Positions 45,271-56,710 of a stretch of 64,000 nt of DNA are shown here, piece by piece (position 1 is the stretch's first letter; every line of letters starts with the position of its first letter). Below the pieces are notes generated by a model that was given only the letters and a program-made list of their open reading frames with translations, did not search any database and was not told where the DNA came from. Source of the DNA: Engraulis encrasicolus. Taxonomy: Eukaryota > Chordata > Actinopteri > Clupeiformes > Engraulidae. Position numbers and translations under genes: made by a program. Location: contig NC_085868.1 in assembly GCF_034702125.1 (NCBI RefSeq), positions 46,213,764 through 46,277,763 of the forward strand. Direction: 5' to 3'.

Positions 45271-46009
45271 TACACTCTAAGAAAATTTCCCTGCAAAATA
45301 ACGGCAGTTACTGGCAATTATATTTACCTGTAATTCTACTGTTATTTCACACCAAAAATCAAATACAGCCCATTGCTGTTTAATGTATCACAGTATATAA
45401 CATTTTTTCAGCAGCAATTGAACTGTTAAATAACAGTACTCTACAGAAAAATAACAGTACATTTCAGTTAAAAAGTTGAATTGTACTGTGTGATGACAGG
45501 CAAATACTGGGTCATAGTTGTATTCATGAATATGGCCATGGCAACTTCCCACCCCACCCATCATTCTCCATAACTGTGGTACCCTGGCCATGTTACCACC
45601 CCACCCTCCCATCGTTCACCATGACTGGAGTGCCTTGAGCATGATACTATGGCGCAATGCTGTATTGAGAAAATAGTTTGCGGTGGTCCTTTGAAAGTGT
45701 GGGCATGAATAAAATTTCAGAGTACGCAGTGCTATGTTACAATGATAGTGTGCAAGGTGGGCTTTTTACTGTATCTCTTGATGAGCCAATGATGAATATA
45801 GCATTGGTCAGTCTTTAAAAAAATAATTTGCACCAAGTAGCACAGCAAACAAGCAGCACTACAAGCTAGCTCTCAAAGCAATGCCTAATTTGCAGCAGGC
45901 ACATTATATGCAACAATGCCACAAATGATGCCACATACAGCAAGCTTTCACAAAGAGGAAAGTGTGCAAGCATGTAAGCAAGCTTGTAGGCAAACAAGTG
46001 CTATGCTGT

Positions 46010-46200
46010 GCCATGCAGGCCAGCCAGCAGGCAGGCAACCAACTGAAGTGTTGATAGTCCAGATTTATATACAGGTGCAAGAGTACCATGTGACCAGAGT
46101 CATCAGGCCCTTGGCAGGTGACGCCCGTAATTGAATAATGGCATAACAGCCCTACTCAGGTGAGGCCAGGCACTGATTAGCAGATTGTTGCACTGCTTGT
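46010..46200 (-). promoter_or_regulatory. TATA-containing module (occurrence 6)
   Basis: On the minus strand: CAATCAGTGCCTGGCCTC, then GACTCTGGTCACATGG, then TATATAAA (complement of 46064-46071), then CTGGACTATCAACAC. It is more diverged than the other occurrences but in the same order. Confidence 0.45.
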
Positions 46201-46435
46201 TGCAAGAGTGTTACAAGTTCTTAAAATGTTTCAGCCATTCACACTTTCATCACTATCAAAATGCATGTGCTGCACACACTTTGCTGCATTTCCTTAGAAA
46301 TTGTTTCATCATGCTTGATAGTATCAGATAATCTTTAACCAGTCAGAATGACTTCAGTTCTTCAGGTGGTATTGAAGTTTGATGGTGATCACGGACAAGT
46401 GGAGGATGAATGGGTTTCAATGGTGCTGTTATTTT

Positions 46436-46844
46436 CTAGAGATGCACCGGATCCGGTTCCGGTTCCGGATCCGTCAGGATAATAGAGTTTTTCACAGGGT
46501 CCGGGTCCGGCAGGATCTTAAGCAGTGGATCCGGTATCCAGCATGTTACCTAAAAATCAGGGTCTGGTGCATGTCTAGCCTAGGCTTTTCAGTCTTTCAC
46601 AACCCCAATCACTGCATGGAGTGAAATCCCTTTGGAAGCGGCTATTGCAGGCAGTGTGGCAATAAGCCAATGAGTCTAAAAAATAGTTTGCGCCAACGTA
46701 ATAAAAGGGCCCACGTGTGCGAGTAGACTATATGTTTCGACCCTTTTGTAGGATCCGGTATCCGGTTCCGGATCCGGCAGGATCTTATTCAGTGGATCTG
46801 GTATCCGGCAGGATCCTAAAAATCAGGATCCGGTGCATCTCTAG
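46436..46844. mobile_element. GGATCCGG-rich MITE, 409 bp
   Basis: Ends CTAGAGATGCACCGGATCC and GGATCCGGTGCATCTCTAG are perfect inverted copies. Both halves contain GGTATCC, CCGGCAGGATCTTA and CTAAAAATCAGG, so a partial internal duplication is present (46509-46581 with 46776-46844). The flanks are T-rich and a target duplication cannot be resolved. TIRs of the TAGAGATGCACCG type are usually hAT. Confidence 0.75.
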
Positions 46845-47005
46845 TTTTTTCCACAACGGCGAATACTGCTATTGTGCAGTACTTACTGTTTATGCTCAAT
46901 ATGTGACTCAAAGTAATATTTTCACAGTAGTTGTCTGTTTTTTCGAAAAACAGTAGAATGCTGTTGCAGAATTGCCGTAAATAAACAGCTATTTGTTACA
47001 GTGTA

Positions 47006-47715
47006 ATATTTTGGCACCAAATCTGACAACCTGCTTTCAGGGAAAAACATGAATGAGTATAGCAATAAGTGAAATGCCATGCAGGCAAAGAGACTGGATA
47101 TTAAGCTACGGTATGAATGAATCATACTTGTAGTACCATCTTTTTGATGCAGGAGTCATCTAAACAAATTGCAAGAATAACTCACTCAATCTTAAACTTT
47201 CAGAAAAAGCTAAATCTACTTTACTATAAAGTAATTAAGACACAGATTTGCCCAAGTCTTTCTAGTTCAGTCAAAAGGCTCTTCTAATATAGGCTACCAC
47301 ACGCTCAAGGTTCAATTGGCATACTTTGAATTTGAAATCTCGTCCAAAATGTGGATCGCTCCTTTACAGTTACTGTCAGATCTTGTGCTTAAGTTTTAAC
47401 AATGTAACCACACTAAAACACACAATTTCTTGCTTTAATCACAAGCAATATCAAGCTCTAAAAATATTTGGCGTTTACATGTTTATGGAACGTTGCAGTG
47501 TTTTTTCGTTTCAACACTTTTATGAAGTGCTGAATCCCCCTGAAGAGCTCTTTGTGTCTTGTCACCCTTTCGTCTGGCACCGCTCGCTGCAAGGTGTCAC
47601 CAATCCATCAGCGGAGGAGAGCGAGAGCATGTCTGTCCAGGCTGATTCGATCGCTCCTCTGAGATGTTTATCTGACAGCATCCGCATCCGCTCAGTCTAG
47701 CGTGACATCAGCTGA
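47006..47715. other. Unassigned spacer
   Basis: No repeat boundary is recognised. A 124-codon frame (47326-47700) has no recognisable domain, and I see no supporting splice or promoter signal, so it is not called. Confidence 0.45.
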
Positions 47716-47765
47716 CTACAGCAGGTCCATGGCTGCTCGGCTGGCTGTGTGCAGTGACTGACTGG

Positions 47766-47983
47766 CAGGGCTGGACTGGGGGAGAAACAGGGCCCGGGCA
47801 CTTTTGGCTTGTAGGGCCCCCTCATAATAAGCAGCACAGAATTGACTCACCGGTGGGCCCTGTACCCTAGTGGACCACTATTTTCAGAATTAAAAAAAAA
47901 AAAAAATTCTGAAAAAAGGGGCCCACAAGGGTGCAGGGCCCACAGGGAAATGCCCGCTATGCCAGAAGGGCACTCCAGTCCTG
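47766..47983. mobile_element. hAT-type MITE, 218 bp
   Basis: Ends CAGGGCTGGACTGG and CCAGTCCTG are inverted; the interior is GGGCCC-rich on both sides of a poly-A core (47889-47906). No clear 8-bp duplication remains (CTGACTGG against ACTAGGTC). A similar end occurs alone at 56572. Confidence 0.65.
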
Positions 47984-48026
47984 ACTAGGTCCATGGCTGC
48001 TCTGCAGGCTGAGTGGTGACTGGCTG

Positions 48027-48185
48027 CAGTGGCGGAGCAATTGCACACAGGGCCTCAGGGCAAAACACTGATAGGGCCCCCCATGCAGGCTGCAAACATC
48101 ATAATAGGGGCCATACTATCAATACGGGAAGGCTCTGGGCCCAGGCGCAAATGCCCTGCTTGCCCTTTCTATAGCTCCACCTCTG
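48027..48185. mobile_element. hAT-type MITE, 159 bp
   Basis: Ends CAGTGGCGGAGCAATTG and CTATAGCTCCACCTCTG are flanked by a perfect 8-bp duplication ACTGGCTG (48019-48026, 48186-48193). Interior GGGCCC blocks resemble those of the 1.77-kb element at 7300-7400. Confidence 0.85.
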
Positions 48186-48193
48186 ACTGGCTG

Positions 48194-49390
48194 GCTGGCT
48201 GGCTCACTAGGCCCTCTGGTTGTAGGAAACTGAAAATGATTTTGAGACTCAAATTGTTCCAGCAAGCTGAGTCTGAATGAAATTGCAAAGGGAGGGGGGA
48301 AGAAGGCTTTGAGTACGGAGAGAAAATGAAGCAGGACTGTGCCATCTGTGTTAGTAGTAGGATTATGTATTAACATTTCTCTGATAATTTTCATCACATC
48401 ACATGAGAATGAGTGTGACGATGATGATTATTTCACATTTTTGACTTCTCAGATATCACAGAGAGTTGTAAATCCAATTCTTCCCCAAGTGTTATCAATA
48501 AAAATGCCTTTGAGGAATTACCCTGGCACTACCGGAAGCCTTTGCAATTTTAAAAAAACAATAATACATTTGAATTAAAGGTAGCACCGGGTAAATTTGA
48601 ATAATATTTTAATAGCATTTCATATTCATGATGCATTAGCATAGAAGATAAGATAAACAAATGAGCTATTATCAAATGTGCAGCAAAATGATAGCTTTCA
48701 GTTGTGTACTGTTCACAGATACTGTATGACGCATTTTGTCTGCATATATTTTAGGTATCATAGCGAGACTGCTATGCTCTAGCTTGAGGTTAAGGATCTG
48801 AGGCGGTCTTTCTCATTTATATCTGATTTATGAAACATCTTCAGAGTGAACTCTAGCAACAGCACAGGACAAAAAAAAAACATCCAAAACATCAGGTGTC
48901 TGAGGGGAATCTGAAGAGATGAATCTTGTACAGTCATCTCTGACAGAAAACATTTCTATTCATACCACACAGAGACAGAGACGCATTATTCTTATTCATT
49001 ACTGGGGTTTATTCAGTGTACAACAATGTTTGGGCTGCACTTATTGTTGAGCTGTCTCATCATCACTGTGGCGCTGTGTGTGCCACAAACTCCCTGAAAG
49101 CAAAATGAATGGCATAGAAAGCCGCATGACTAATGAAAACTTTTGAGTAGATCGATCAATATAAGCCAGTAGTGGCTATCAGCTGCATTTTAGAAATATA
49201 TTCCCTGTATATACTTTTCTTATTGGATATTGTTTCATGCAATTGGCAATCACTTTGAATCACTAGGAGGTAATCCTCTTGGAAAGCACACTGAAGAGAT
49301 AAGATGGAGAGACAACCAGATAAACTCGAAATATGGCACAGAAATGTTGATCTACCTTGAAAAGAACATTGAGTGTATTGTGCTATAAAA
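48194..49390. other. Unassigned spacer
   Basis: AT-rich, no inverted termini or gene recognised. Confidence 0.5.
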
Positions 49391-49392
49391 AA

Positions 49393-49552
<160 letters not shown>

Positions 49553-49735
49553 ACATATCTGTGACCATACCACTACCATCGTGGGATCCCCATCTTCATG
49601 ATTCACATGTTACTAAGCTTCCTTGCAGCAATACAGGTCACCTCGCCAGGGGGCCTCTGCCTCATATGGCTCACACAGTAGGAGTGCCTCAGATGCCAAC
49701 ACATCCCACTGCTAACCCCCACAGGTAACCCCATT

Positions 49736-49808
49736 CATATCACAGTGAAAAACGTAGTGTTATTTTAACACTCTGTTAAAATAACACTACGGTTTTCACT
49801 GTGATATG
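49736..49808. repeat. 73-base hairpin, 34-base arms
   Basis: Left arm 49736-49769 and right arm 49775-49808 pair with one mismatch around the loop ACTCT. The arm contains CACAGTGAAAAACGTAGTG. It is probably a minimal MITE or a fold-back remnant. Confidence 0.85.
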
Positions 49809-49814
49809 TCACAC

Positions 49815-50585
49815 ATTACGCGTACCACAGTTTGAGCACCACTGACTGACAGAGAGTACTCTGGGTCCAAATGCACTATAGAATGTGTTACAATTACTCT
49901 ATGAGGGTTGAATTAACACTGAAATGTTTACTTTGATAGTGAAGGGGAGTGAAGTCACCCCTCAGATGGCAACCTATCCTGACCCCATTCATAGTGAAAG
50001 GGCAGTGAAGTCACCCATCTCTGCTTTGAACTCAGGTGTCCGTTGTGCCAACTATGAACTGTGACCCCAAAGGCAAAGAGACATGTTTATTGCCATGGGC
50101 ATCATGGAAGCACAGGGTTTGTTGTTTTCCCTTTTCTCTATCTGTATTCATGTAGTCTTTCTTTTTTGAGTTTTGTATTTCATTTCCATTTTCTTTGTGT
50201 GTTTTGTTAGAAGATTGTTGCTGTGTCATTTGCATGTGTGTAGTCAGTCTGTCATTTATGTATGGCCACTTTTATTAGATTTTTGGTATTTCTTATTTTA
50301 TAGTCATATGTCATTAGGCCTATGTTGCACAGCCAGTATTGTGAAAATTAAAATAATTTTCAAGAAAGAACTGAAAATAAATGCACTACAGATGTGACAG
50401 CTGTATCTCCTTCTGTTATCACCTCCAGTACCTTATGTGGGGAATTTATTCCAAAACATATACTGAGAGGGTTGTCTCATCCTCAAATGAGGCAGGCGTA
50501 GTCAAATTTTACTTTGTGTAACTCCACCCTGTTACTACAAATACCTTTTCATAAAAATCTCATTCGCCTTCCCTGGGCTTCCACT
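49815..50585. other. Unassigned spacer
   Basis: A duplication of about 28 bases is visible (GTGAAGGGGAGTGAAGTCACCC at 49939 and GTGAAAGGGCAGTGAAGTCACCC at 49993). No gene is recognised. Confidence 0.5.
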
Positions 50586-50617
50586 AGTTTAGTTTAGTTT
50601 AGTTTAGTTTAGTTTAG

Positions 50618-50648
<31 letters not shown>

Positions 50649-50660
50649 TAGTTTAGTTCA
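50586..50660 (+). repeat. (TTTAG)n, LINE tail
   Basis: About fourteen units of TTTAG with one deletion; on the minus strand this is the CTAAA-unit 3' tail of the L2-like fragment. Confidence 0.9.
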
Positions 50661-50785
50661 GCAGGGACCATGCACAATACACATTGTTTACAGAAGTAAA
50701 GAGATGGCTTGTGCCAGATTATAGCTATATAGCTAATTTCCATCTGCAGTCCCTGGACAGGTAAAACAAATATTAAAATACAGTA

Positions 50786-50939
50786 CAGCCGTCTCCAAAA
50801 GAGTTGTCGCCTATCCATCTGTTTGGAATAACAGCTAATAACCTGACTTTCAATTAATCACTTGGCTTCAGGAGTCACTCATATGAAAGCTACACCCTAC
50901 CGAATGAAAATGTATCTACAACTCTTTTGGAGACGGCTG
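50786..50939. mobile_element. TA-flanked (mariner/Tc1-like) MITE, 154 bp
   Basis: Perfect inverted ends CAGCCGTCTCCAAAAGAG are flanked by TA (50784-50785, 50940-50941). It is inserted in the 3' UTR of the L2-like LINE, so it is younger. TA duplication and CAGxCGTCTCC-type ends fit Tc1/mariner. Confidence 0.85.
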
Positions 50940-51560
50940 TACATAAACAAATAAATAAACACATCCATAGGCCATGGGTCATCCCCCCCCCCTCACACAC
51001 ACACACACCCACCCACACCCACACACACATTAAAATTGCATACAGTGTGAGTCATATATTGAATTAAAAAAACGATTTATGATTATGATTATGATTAATA
51101 TATGATAAATGTTGACAAGACTGGTTGGTTAATATCCATTTTTTCACACCCCTTGAGAAGGCCTGATAATCAGTAATAGGCTACTTTTTAGGCTACTGGG
51201 TAGACTGTTCCATGTTTTGGTTGCCCTGAAAGAGAAGGCTGACTGAGCAAAAGCAGTTGGTTGGCTCTAAAACGAAACTGCATAAGCTGTTTTTTCTATT
51301 ATTTTCAAAATGGCCGGCAATATACTAATGGGTGGGTCTATAATTAGTGACATCCTGTTTGTCCCCAGCTTTAAAGATAGGAGTCACTATAGCTGTTTTT
51401 AGTACATTAGGAAAATAATTGTCCTCTAAAGACTTGTTTACTATATGAGCTATGGGAGTAGTTAAGACATCTTTAAATTTCTTTAGGAGAAAGGTGTCCA
51501 TGCCCCAGATGTCTTTAGCTTTGGAGGTGGATATTGTTGATAAAACAATAAACTGACTTT

Positions 51561-52343
51561 ACAGTACATATCTGGGTTAAACATCAGTCATTGTAAAGAA
51601 AAGGGACAGAAAGGCCTGTGGGGACATGAAAATCATGAAAGTCATGAAAATCATGAAAGAGATTCACAATTTTTGATCTGTCGTTTTTATGAGCAGAGGA
51701 GACCGAGTAGTATGGGAAGAGCATCATCAATTACATAACTCAGGGACACATGCATGTTGATTTATTCATAGCTGTACAATATGTCATTGATGTACAATAG
51801 AATATTATAGGCTACTGTAATGAGGCATACATACAATACTATACAGAGGTTACATTTAAGAATTTTACCATTCTGAATAAACTACAATGGTAGATTACAT
51901 AGCCTACTTCTTGTTATGTGACGTACTCAACTCAGTCAAGTCAGCACCTTCAGTGTACAGAGCCCCAACTTGTAATCAACAAGTACAATGAAGACTTGTA
52001 ATCAACAAGTAGAGTGAAGAATTAAGAATGTCAGGATAATCTACTACTGCATCCCTCCTGTGAAAATGTTATTGGAGACAACATTAATAAATTAAGACAT
52101 ACAAAGACACCTGTCATGAAGGTATTGTATTATAATGTCATACATGACGCTTCAAACTTTTAATTCAATTTTACATTTCTTCCAATGAGCAATGCCACAG
52201 GGCTCAGGGCTGTGTTCTAAAATGATCAGCATGTGAGAGATCAATGATTTGGGATGTGGCCCCATCACATCACATCAGTGGCTGTAGTGTGTTGGGCACT
52301 GAACTGACCTCACAGTGGGAATCCTCACACCATGTGGCCTGCT
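51561..52343. other. Unassigned spacer
   Basis: Short direct repeats (ATGAAAATCATGAAAGTC, CTTGTAATCAACAAGTA) only; no gene. Confidence 0.5.
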
Positions 52344-52351
52344 GGGAGAGG

Positions 52352-52913
52352 CAGGGCCGGATTAACCCATTGACGCCTGAGGCACCTGCAAAAAAGGCTG
52401 CTGAATGCCTGAGCCCTTTTTAAGAAAAGCTGCCCTCAGCCTATAAAAACCTAAACATCTCAGCTTCTGAAGCACAAAAAACCTTCACAAGCTAAGACCC
52501 TCATCTTTCATTAGAATGTGTTCATTCATCTCAAACAATCACATTTTTTTAGTACATTTTCTCAAATCTCATGAGCCTGAATGTTGCGTAATGCAGCTCC
52601 AGGCGCCAGGGCCAATGTTGCGCAACGCAACATCCAGCATCAATGGGTTAATGAACAAGCTAGATATGGCTGCACCCTAGGGGCCCCACCTGCCAGGGGG
52701 TCCCTGATTGTGGAGAAGTGAAAAATTGTGACAAGATACAATATTGAGTATCTGTTGTGTTCAGTACAATTGGTAGACGTGCTATCCTTAATTTCTAGCT
52801 TGTATATGTATGATATTGTCTTTGTACATTTGTCACGAAAGCCCTTTTTGTGGGGGGGGGGGCACAGCAACCTGTAGCCTATAGGGGCCCCTGGTCATCG
52901 TAATCTGGCCCTG
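52352..52913. mobile_element. hAT-like element, 562 bp
   Basis: Ends CAGGGCCGGATTAACC and GTAATCTGGCCCTG are inverted; the 8-bp flanks GGGAGAGG (52344-52351) and GTGAGAGG (52914-52921) differ at one base. It is the same family as 39386-39651, in opposite orientation and longer. A poly-G tract of about ten bases lies at 52853. Confidence 0.85.
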
Positions 52914-53079
52914 GTGAGAGGATGCATAGAAGTTGACAAACATTTATTGCTGCATCTAGCAGCAATGATGTGTATTTGAGAGTCATTTCTGTGCCGTGTC
53001 TGGTACTGTAGTGTCACATTTCTGCACTACATAAAAGGGACCATAATTAGAGGGTATTTGGATTTGTTTGCGACTGAAT

Positions 53080-53126
53080 CCCAGAGGTGACATGGAGGGC
53101 AAAAAATCCTCCATGTCACCTCTGGG
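53080..53126. repeat. Perfect 19-base-pair hairpin
   Basis: CCCAGAGGTGACATGGAGG (53080-53098) and its exact complement (53108-53126) flank a nine-base A-rich loop. There is no T-run after it and no known context. Confidence 0.85.
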
Positions 53127-54125
53127 CTTCTGAATGTGTGGGCTTCCGTACTTTGCTTTTCATTACAGTTTTTTTGTTTTGTTTGTTTGTTTATTCGGAA
53201 CATGCATTCATTTCACATGTTTCTAACCTGTTTCTAGCCCAAACACTGAGCATAACCACTTCCGTTAAAAATACTAGAAAGGCACATTATTTGAATGGGA
53301 AAAAATGATCATGTGGCCAAAGCTCCCTTGACATTTAGCCTACGCTGGAAGCCTTGGGCCCAATAGTGAGTAACATCACTTTGATCCATGATATTTTTAT
53401 TCAGCAGAGAGCTTCTTAATGTCATGTGTGAAAAGGTGACCAGAGGGAAGGCAGAAAGGACTGTATATTTGATTAATAGATTCAAGCTTAATCCAAAGTC
53501 GATTCTATATTCTGGCCATGGAATTCCACTCTCCAATCCAAAACTGCTTCATTATTGTTATTGTTATTACTACAAACTTTCATTTGCATTTGAGTGTGAG
53601 TTTTACACTTACTGTAGCTTTCTCCGTCCTCAAACCGGTGAGTGAGTGGTAAGCAAACAGAGCTGGGGGAGGACATAAAAGAAAGAAAGAAATAGAAGAC
53701 GACGTATATTAAATTTCATGTGCTTTTTTTTCTCCATGTGCTCTTCTTTTTGGAATTTTGAGCCGAATTGCTGTGATTCCCATTCTTCGAGGTGTGAAAT
53801 GACCAGATATAAAACTATTTTGATTTTGGATTATGGGATGACCTGCCTCATGAGCCATGAAGTTTGAATGTTTGTTTTGATCAAAAACACCTGCCATTTG
53901 GCCCTTTTTTGCCTCATAACATCTCTACCATTTGAAAGCTGACATAATTTTAATATGTTAGTAGGCCTATCTTACCCTTACTGTGCTGTCAGAACTCATG
54001 AAGTGGTAGTAATGATTCCTTGATGATTTTCTGGTTTGTCCACAAAAAAATAATCAGTCTATAAATTTAATGGTAGCAAACAGAGCCATCTGGGGGAGCG
54101 AATATATCAGCAATGAGAATTCATA
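53127..54125. other. Unassigned spacer
   Basis: Only short low-complexity runs (TTATTGTTATTGTTATTA near 53555, GAAAGAAAGAAA near 53681). No gene recognised. Confidence 0.5.
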
Positions 54126-54126
54126 A

Positions 54127-54452
54127 CTGTGGTGGGGAACCTCATGTCATGAGGGGTGTTGACGGCCCTTGAGGCCATCTTTTCCGGCCTCCATTATTAA
54201 TTTTAATGTTATGCTTATGCACATGAAATATGACGTGTTTTATAAACAAAGTTTAGAAATTATATTTGCAATACGATTAAACTATATTTTCAGGGGCTCT
54301 AGTGCAGTTGGGTCCATTGTAAAGGTGACCACAATATAGACCTAAAGTGCAGGGGGAAATCCTGTTTTGTGTTTATATTATACGGCCCTTGAAGGACCTT
54401 ATATAAATTTGAAGTGGTCCCTCGAATGAAAACGGTATCTTGCCCCTGCCCT
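54127..54452. mobile_element. Degenerate hAT-type element
   Basis: GGTGGGGAACCTC at the left and GGTATCTTGCCCCTGCC at the right are weak inverted relatives of the ends of 37454-37669. The interior shares GGCCCTTGA and GAAGTGGTCCCTCGAATGAAAA with it in the other orientation. No target duplication is recognisable. Confidence 0.55.
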
Positions 54453-55206
54453 AAAAATTAAACTAATAAATAGTTTGATTCGCTTGCATAATACACTGCC
54501 GGTGTATCAAGCTGCCACAGCCCCAAGGTTGTATCCGTCAAACCGCGAGGTCCAAACACTTCTGTCCGTGTGCAACCAGCTGAGTAATCCAAGACGATTG
54601 ACTGTTTCGACTCAGCTTTAGACTACACACACCATTTTGCAGGATAACAGAGCCGTTGCCATGCTCCTTGCATATTAGTATGGCTGTTCACGGAGAGACA
54701 CTTTGACTCCCAGTGTAACTGGAGCAAGAACAAGCTCTGACACCAGACTGGCAAGTTCGAAAATAGTAGTAGTGACACATTCAGTAATAAGTCAAACGGA
54801 GGCCTGTCTATTGTCATAACACAGTAGGGATTCCTCTCTGTGTGATCAGCATGAGATGAGGCAACACAAGGTCAATAGTTCAGTCACTCTCTTGGGCCAT
54901 ATATCAGCAACTGCTGTGTGTTCAATTGACTGAATGAGTTCATCCTGTTTTCATGGCTTTGGCTTCAATCTGTACGCTTACAGAGCTTATGTAAACTGAC
55001 AAGTTGTATTGTTTATAGCCACGGAGATGGTGAATAGCCTCAGAATTTCCGTATTTCCTCTGAATGAACCAAAATGATCACACAAAATTGGCCACAGCAG
55101 TGAAACCTCTGAACATAAACTTAACAAAAAATCATTACACCAAATAAGTGGTGGTAGATATCTGTTTTTTGTGGAAAATATATGCTTTTTCGCGCAATAT
55201 TCAGTG
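54453..55206. other. Unassigned spacer
   Basis: No repeat boundary or gene recognised. Confidence 0.45.
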
Positions 55207-55380
55207 GCTGGGAGTGCTGTGGCACAGTGTGCTAAGCCCCCCACATTTAGGCTTGCATGCCCATGGGGACCCAGGTTCAATTACGTACAGCCTGGGTCAT
55301 GTCCCAACCCTACCCCATCTCTCTCCTTCTCACTTTCTCCTTCTCCTTCTCACTTGACTATCCTATCAGACATATAGACA
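55207..55380 (+). mobile_element. tRNA-derived SINE
   Basis: A-box-like TGTGGCACAGTGTGCTAAGC and a B box GGTTCAATTAC (about 55272-55282) are followed by GGTCATGTCCCAACCCTACCC and a CTCTCTCC-rich body, a common fish SINE arrangement. The 3' end near 55380-55400 is A-rich. Confidence 0.75.
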
Positions 55381-56710
55381 CAAAAAACCCTAAAACTTGT
55401 ATTTAAAATAAATATTCTGTGGCTATACCATTAAAAATATGGTGATCTGTTGCCCTTACGCTTACCAGGGTCAGATTCACACACTGGCTATATACATACG
55501 TAGTTTATGGCTGCAAAAACTTGACATGAGGCGAGACAAAATGAGGTGAATACTTGTCAACAACATAATGGTGAAAAGACACACCAAACAATACATTTGT
55601 GTATTATACAATTTGAAAAGAAAATCTCATCAAATTAAACAAAGCAACCTTCGCATGGCATTTATTACGGAAGTTGGCAAGAGGAGGTATAAGCCCTGTG
55701 TGTATTGGGCTGAATTGATTGATGTGGCTGGAGAATCAAAAATGTCAGAGCACCTTTTTGTGATCTTGCCCTTTTCCCTAGTTTCACTTCCCCACAGGGG
55801 ACTGGCAGCTCTACCCCTTTTTATGCAGTGTACCCACACCCATTTGTGGTATCATTGAAAGTTTCAAGATTCAAAAAAAGTTATTGTCAATGTGGTGTTT
55901 TTGTCAATTGCCAGTGTGATAGTCAAACACAGACACGCTGAACATGAACAATCATACTGTATCGCATAAGACGTAAATACAACCCCACGAACAAAGTGGC
56001 ATGGAATAGTCAGTCCCGTTTTTGAAAAGGGTCACGGAAGTGGGTTGTACTGTCAGCTGTCAATATCTAATTGGATGCATGAAGCAGTACACATAGGGCA
56101 AGCGGCCCGTTTTAACCTGACTGATGCCTTGTCCTGATTTGTGTAGGATCTTCATTGTCAGCTCTTCATTTTAAGCATGTTGCTAATGATTGCACCTTAT
56201 CAGGTGGAAGCCCTGTCTGGACAAAAGATGTCTATGCCCTGAAGGTTGGATGCGTTGGCCGGGCAAGAAATAAAAATGTAACAGAATGACCTCTGTAATG
56301 TCATCTCTGGGGAGCCATGATGAAATCCTGTGAAATGTGGAGGAATGTCATGATTTGGAGCCACAGAACCTGGATGTTCTTGTGTCGCCATGCCAATGAC
56401 TGATGCTGCAGCAACCCAGAATGTTGTGCAGAATATCAAAAACTGCAGAATTGACTCAGCTGTGAAATATGCACATGATTAATTGTGTTTTTATACCTTG
56501 TTTCCCAATACCTAATTGTAAAAGTCTCCCTAAATAAACCTAAATGAATAAATATATTGAATGTGCCGGGCAGGGCTGGACTGGTCATCTGGCATACAGG
56601 TCATTTTCCCGGTGGGGCTGACAGACCTCAGGGGCCGATGAGCCTTGGTACTTTGATCAGCCCACTATTTAGAGGCCTCGGCTCATTGGTACATCTTCAG
56701 TAAAGACTGT
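55381..56710. other. Spacer with LINE/hAT end fragments
   Basis: TTTCAAGATTCAAAAAAAGTTATTGTCAATGTG near 55860 looks like the 3' tail of a fish LINE. CAGGGCTGGACTGG at 56572 is a lone hAT-type end like that at 47766. No gene is recognised. Confidence 0.5.

Larger units (their letters stand above)
45273..47003. mobile_element. CACT-ended (CMC/EnSpm-like) element, 1.73 kb
   Basis: The left end is CACTCTAAGAAAATTTCC and the right end GTTACAGTG, flanked by TA (45271-45272, 47004-47005). Subterminal AACGGCAGTTACTGGCAATT on the left and CAGAATTGCCGTAAATAAACAG on the right are inverted relatives. It contains a CCATGACTGGAG block, the TATA module on the minus strand at 46010-46200, and a nested GGATCC-rich MITE. 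It has no transposase frame. Confidence 0.65.
50586..51560 (-). mobile_element. Decayed L2-like LINE fragment
   Basis: The minus strand encodes part of a reverse transcriptase (WGMDTFLLKKFKDVL, then TPIFKAGD and NYRP) at about 51535-51340. A frameshift follows before ILP-type sequence. An internal deletion then leads to a LINE C-terminus (FRATKTWNSLPSSLK, about 51230-51185). The 3' UTR with CTGTCCAGGGACTGCAGATGG (near 50745) and GTCCCTGCTGAA leads into a CTAAA-repeat tail (50586-50660 on plus as TTTAG). The 5' part, endonuclease and YxDD are missing. The 3' UTR is typical of fish L2-type elements. Confidence 0.75.
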
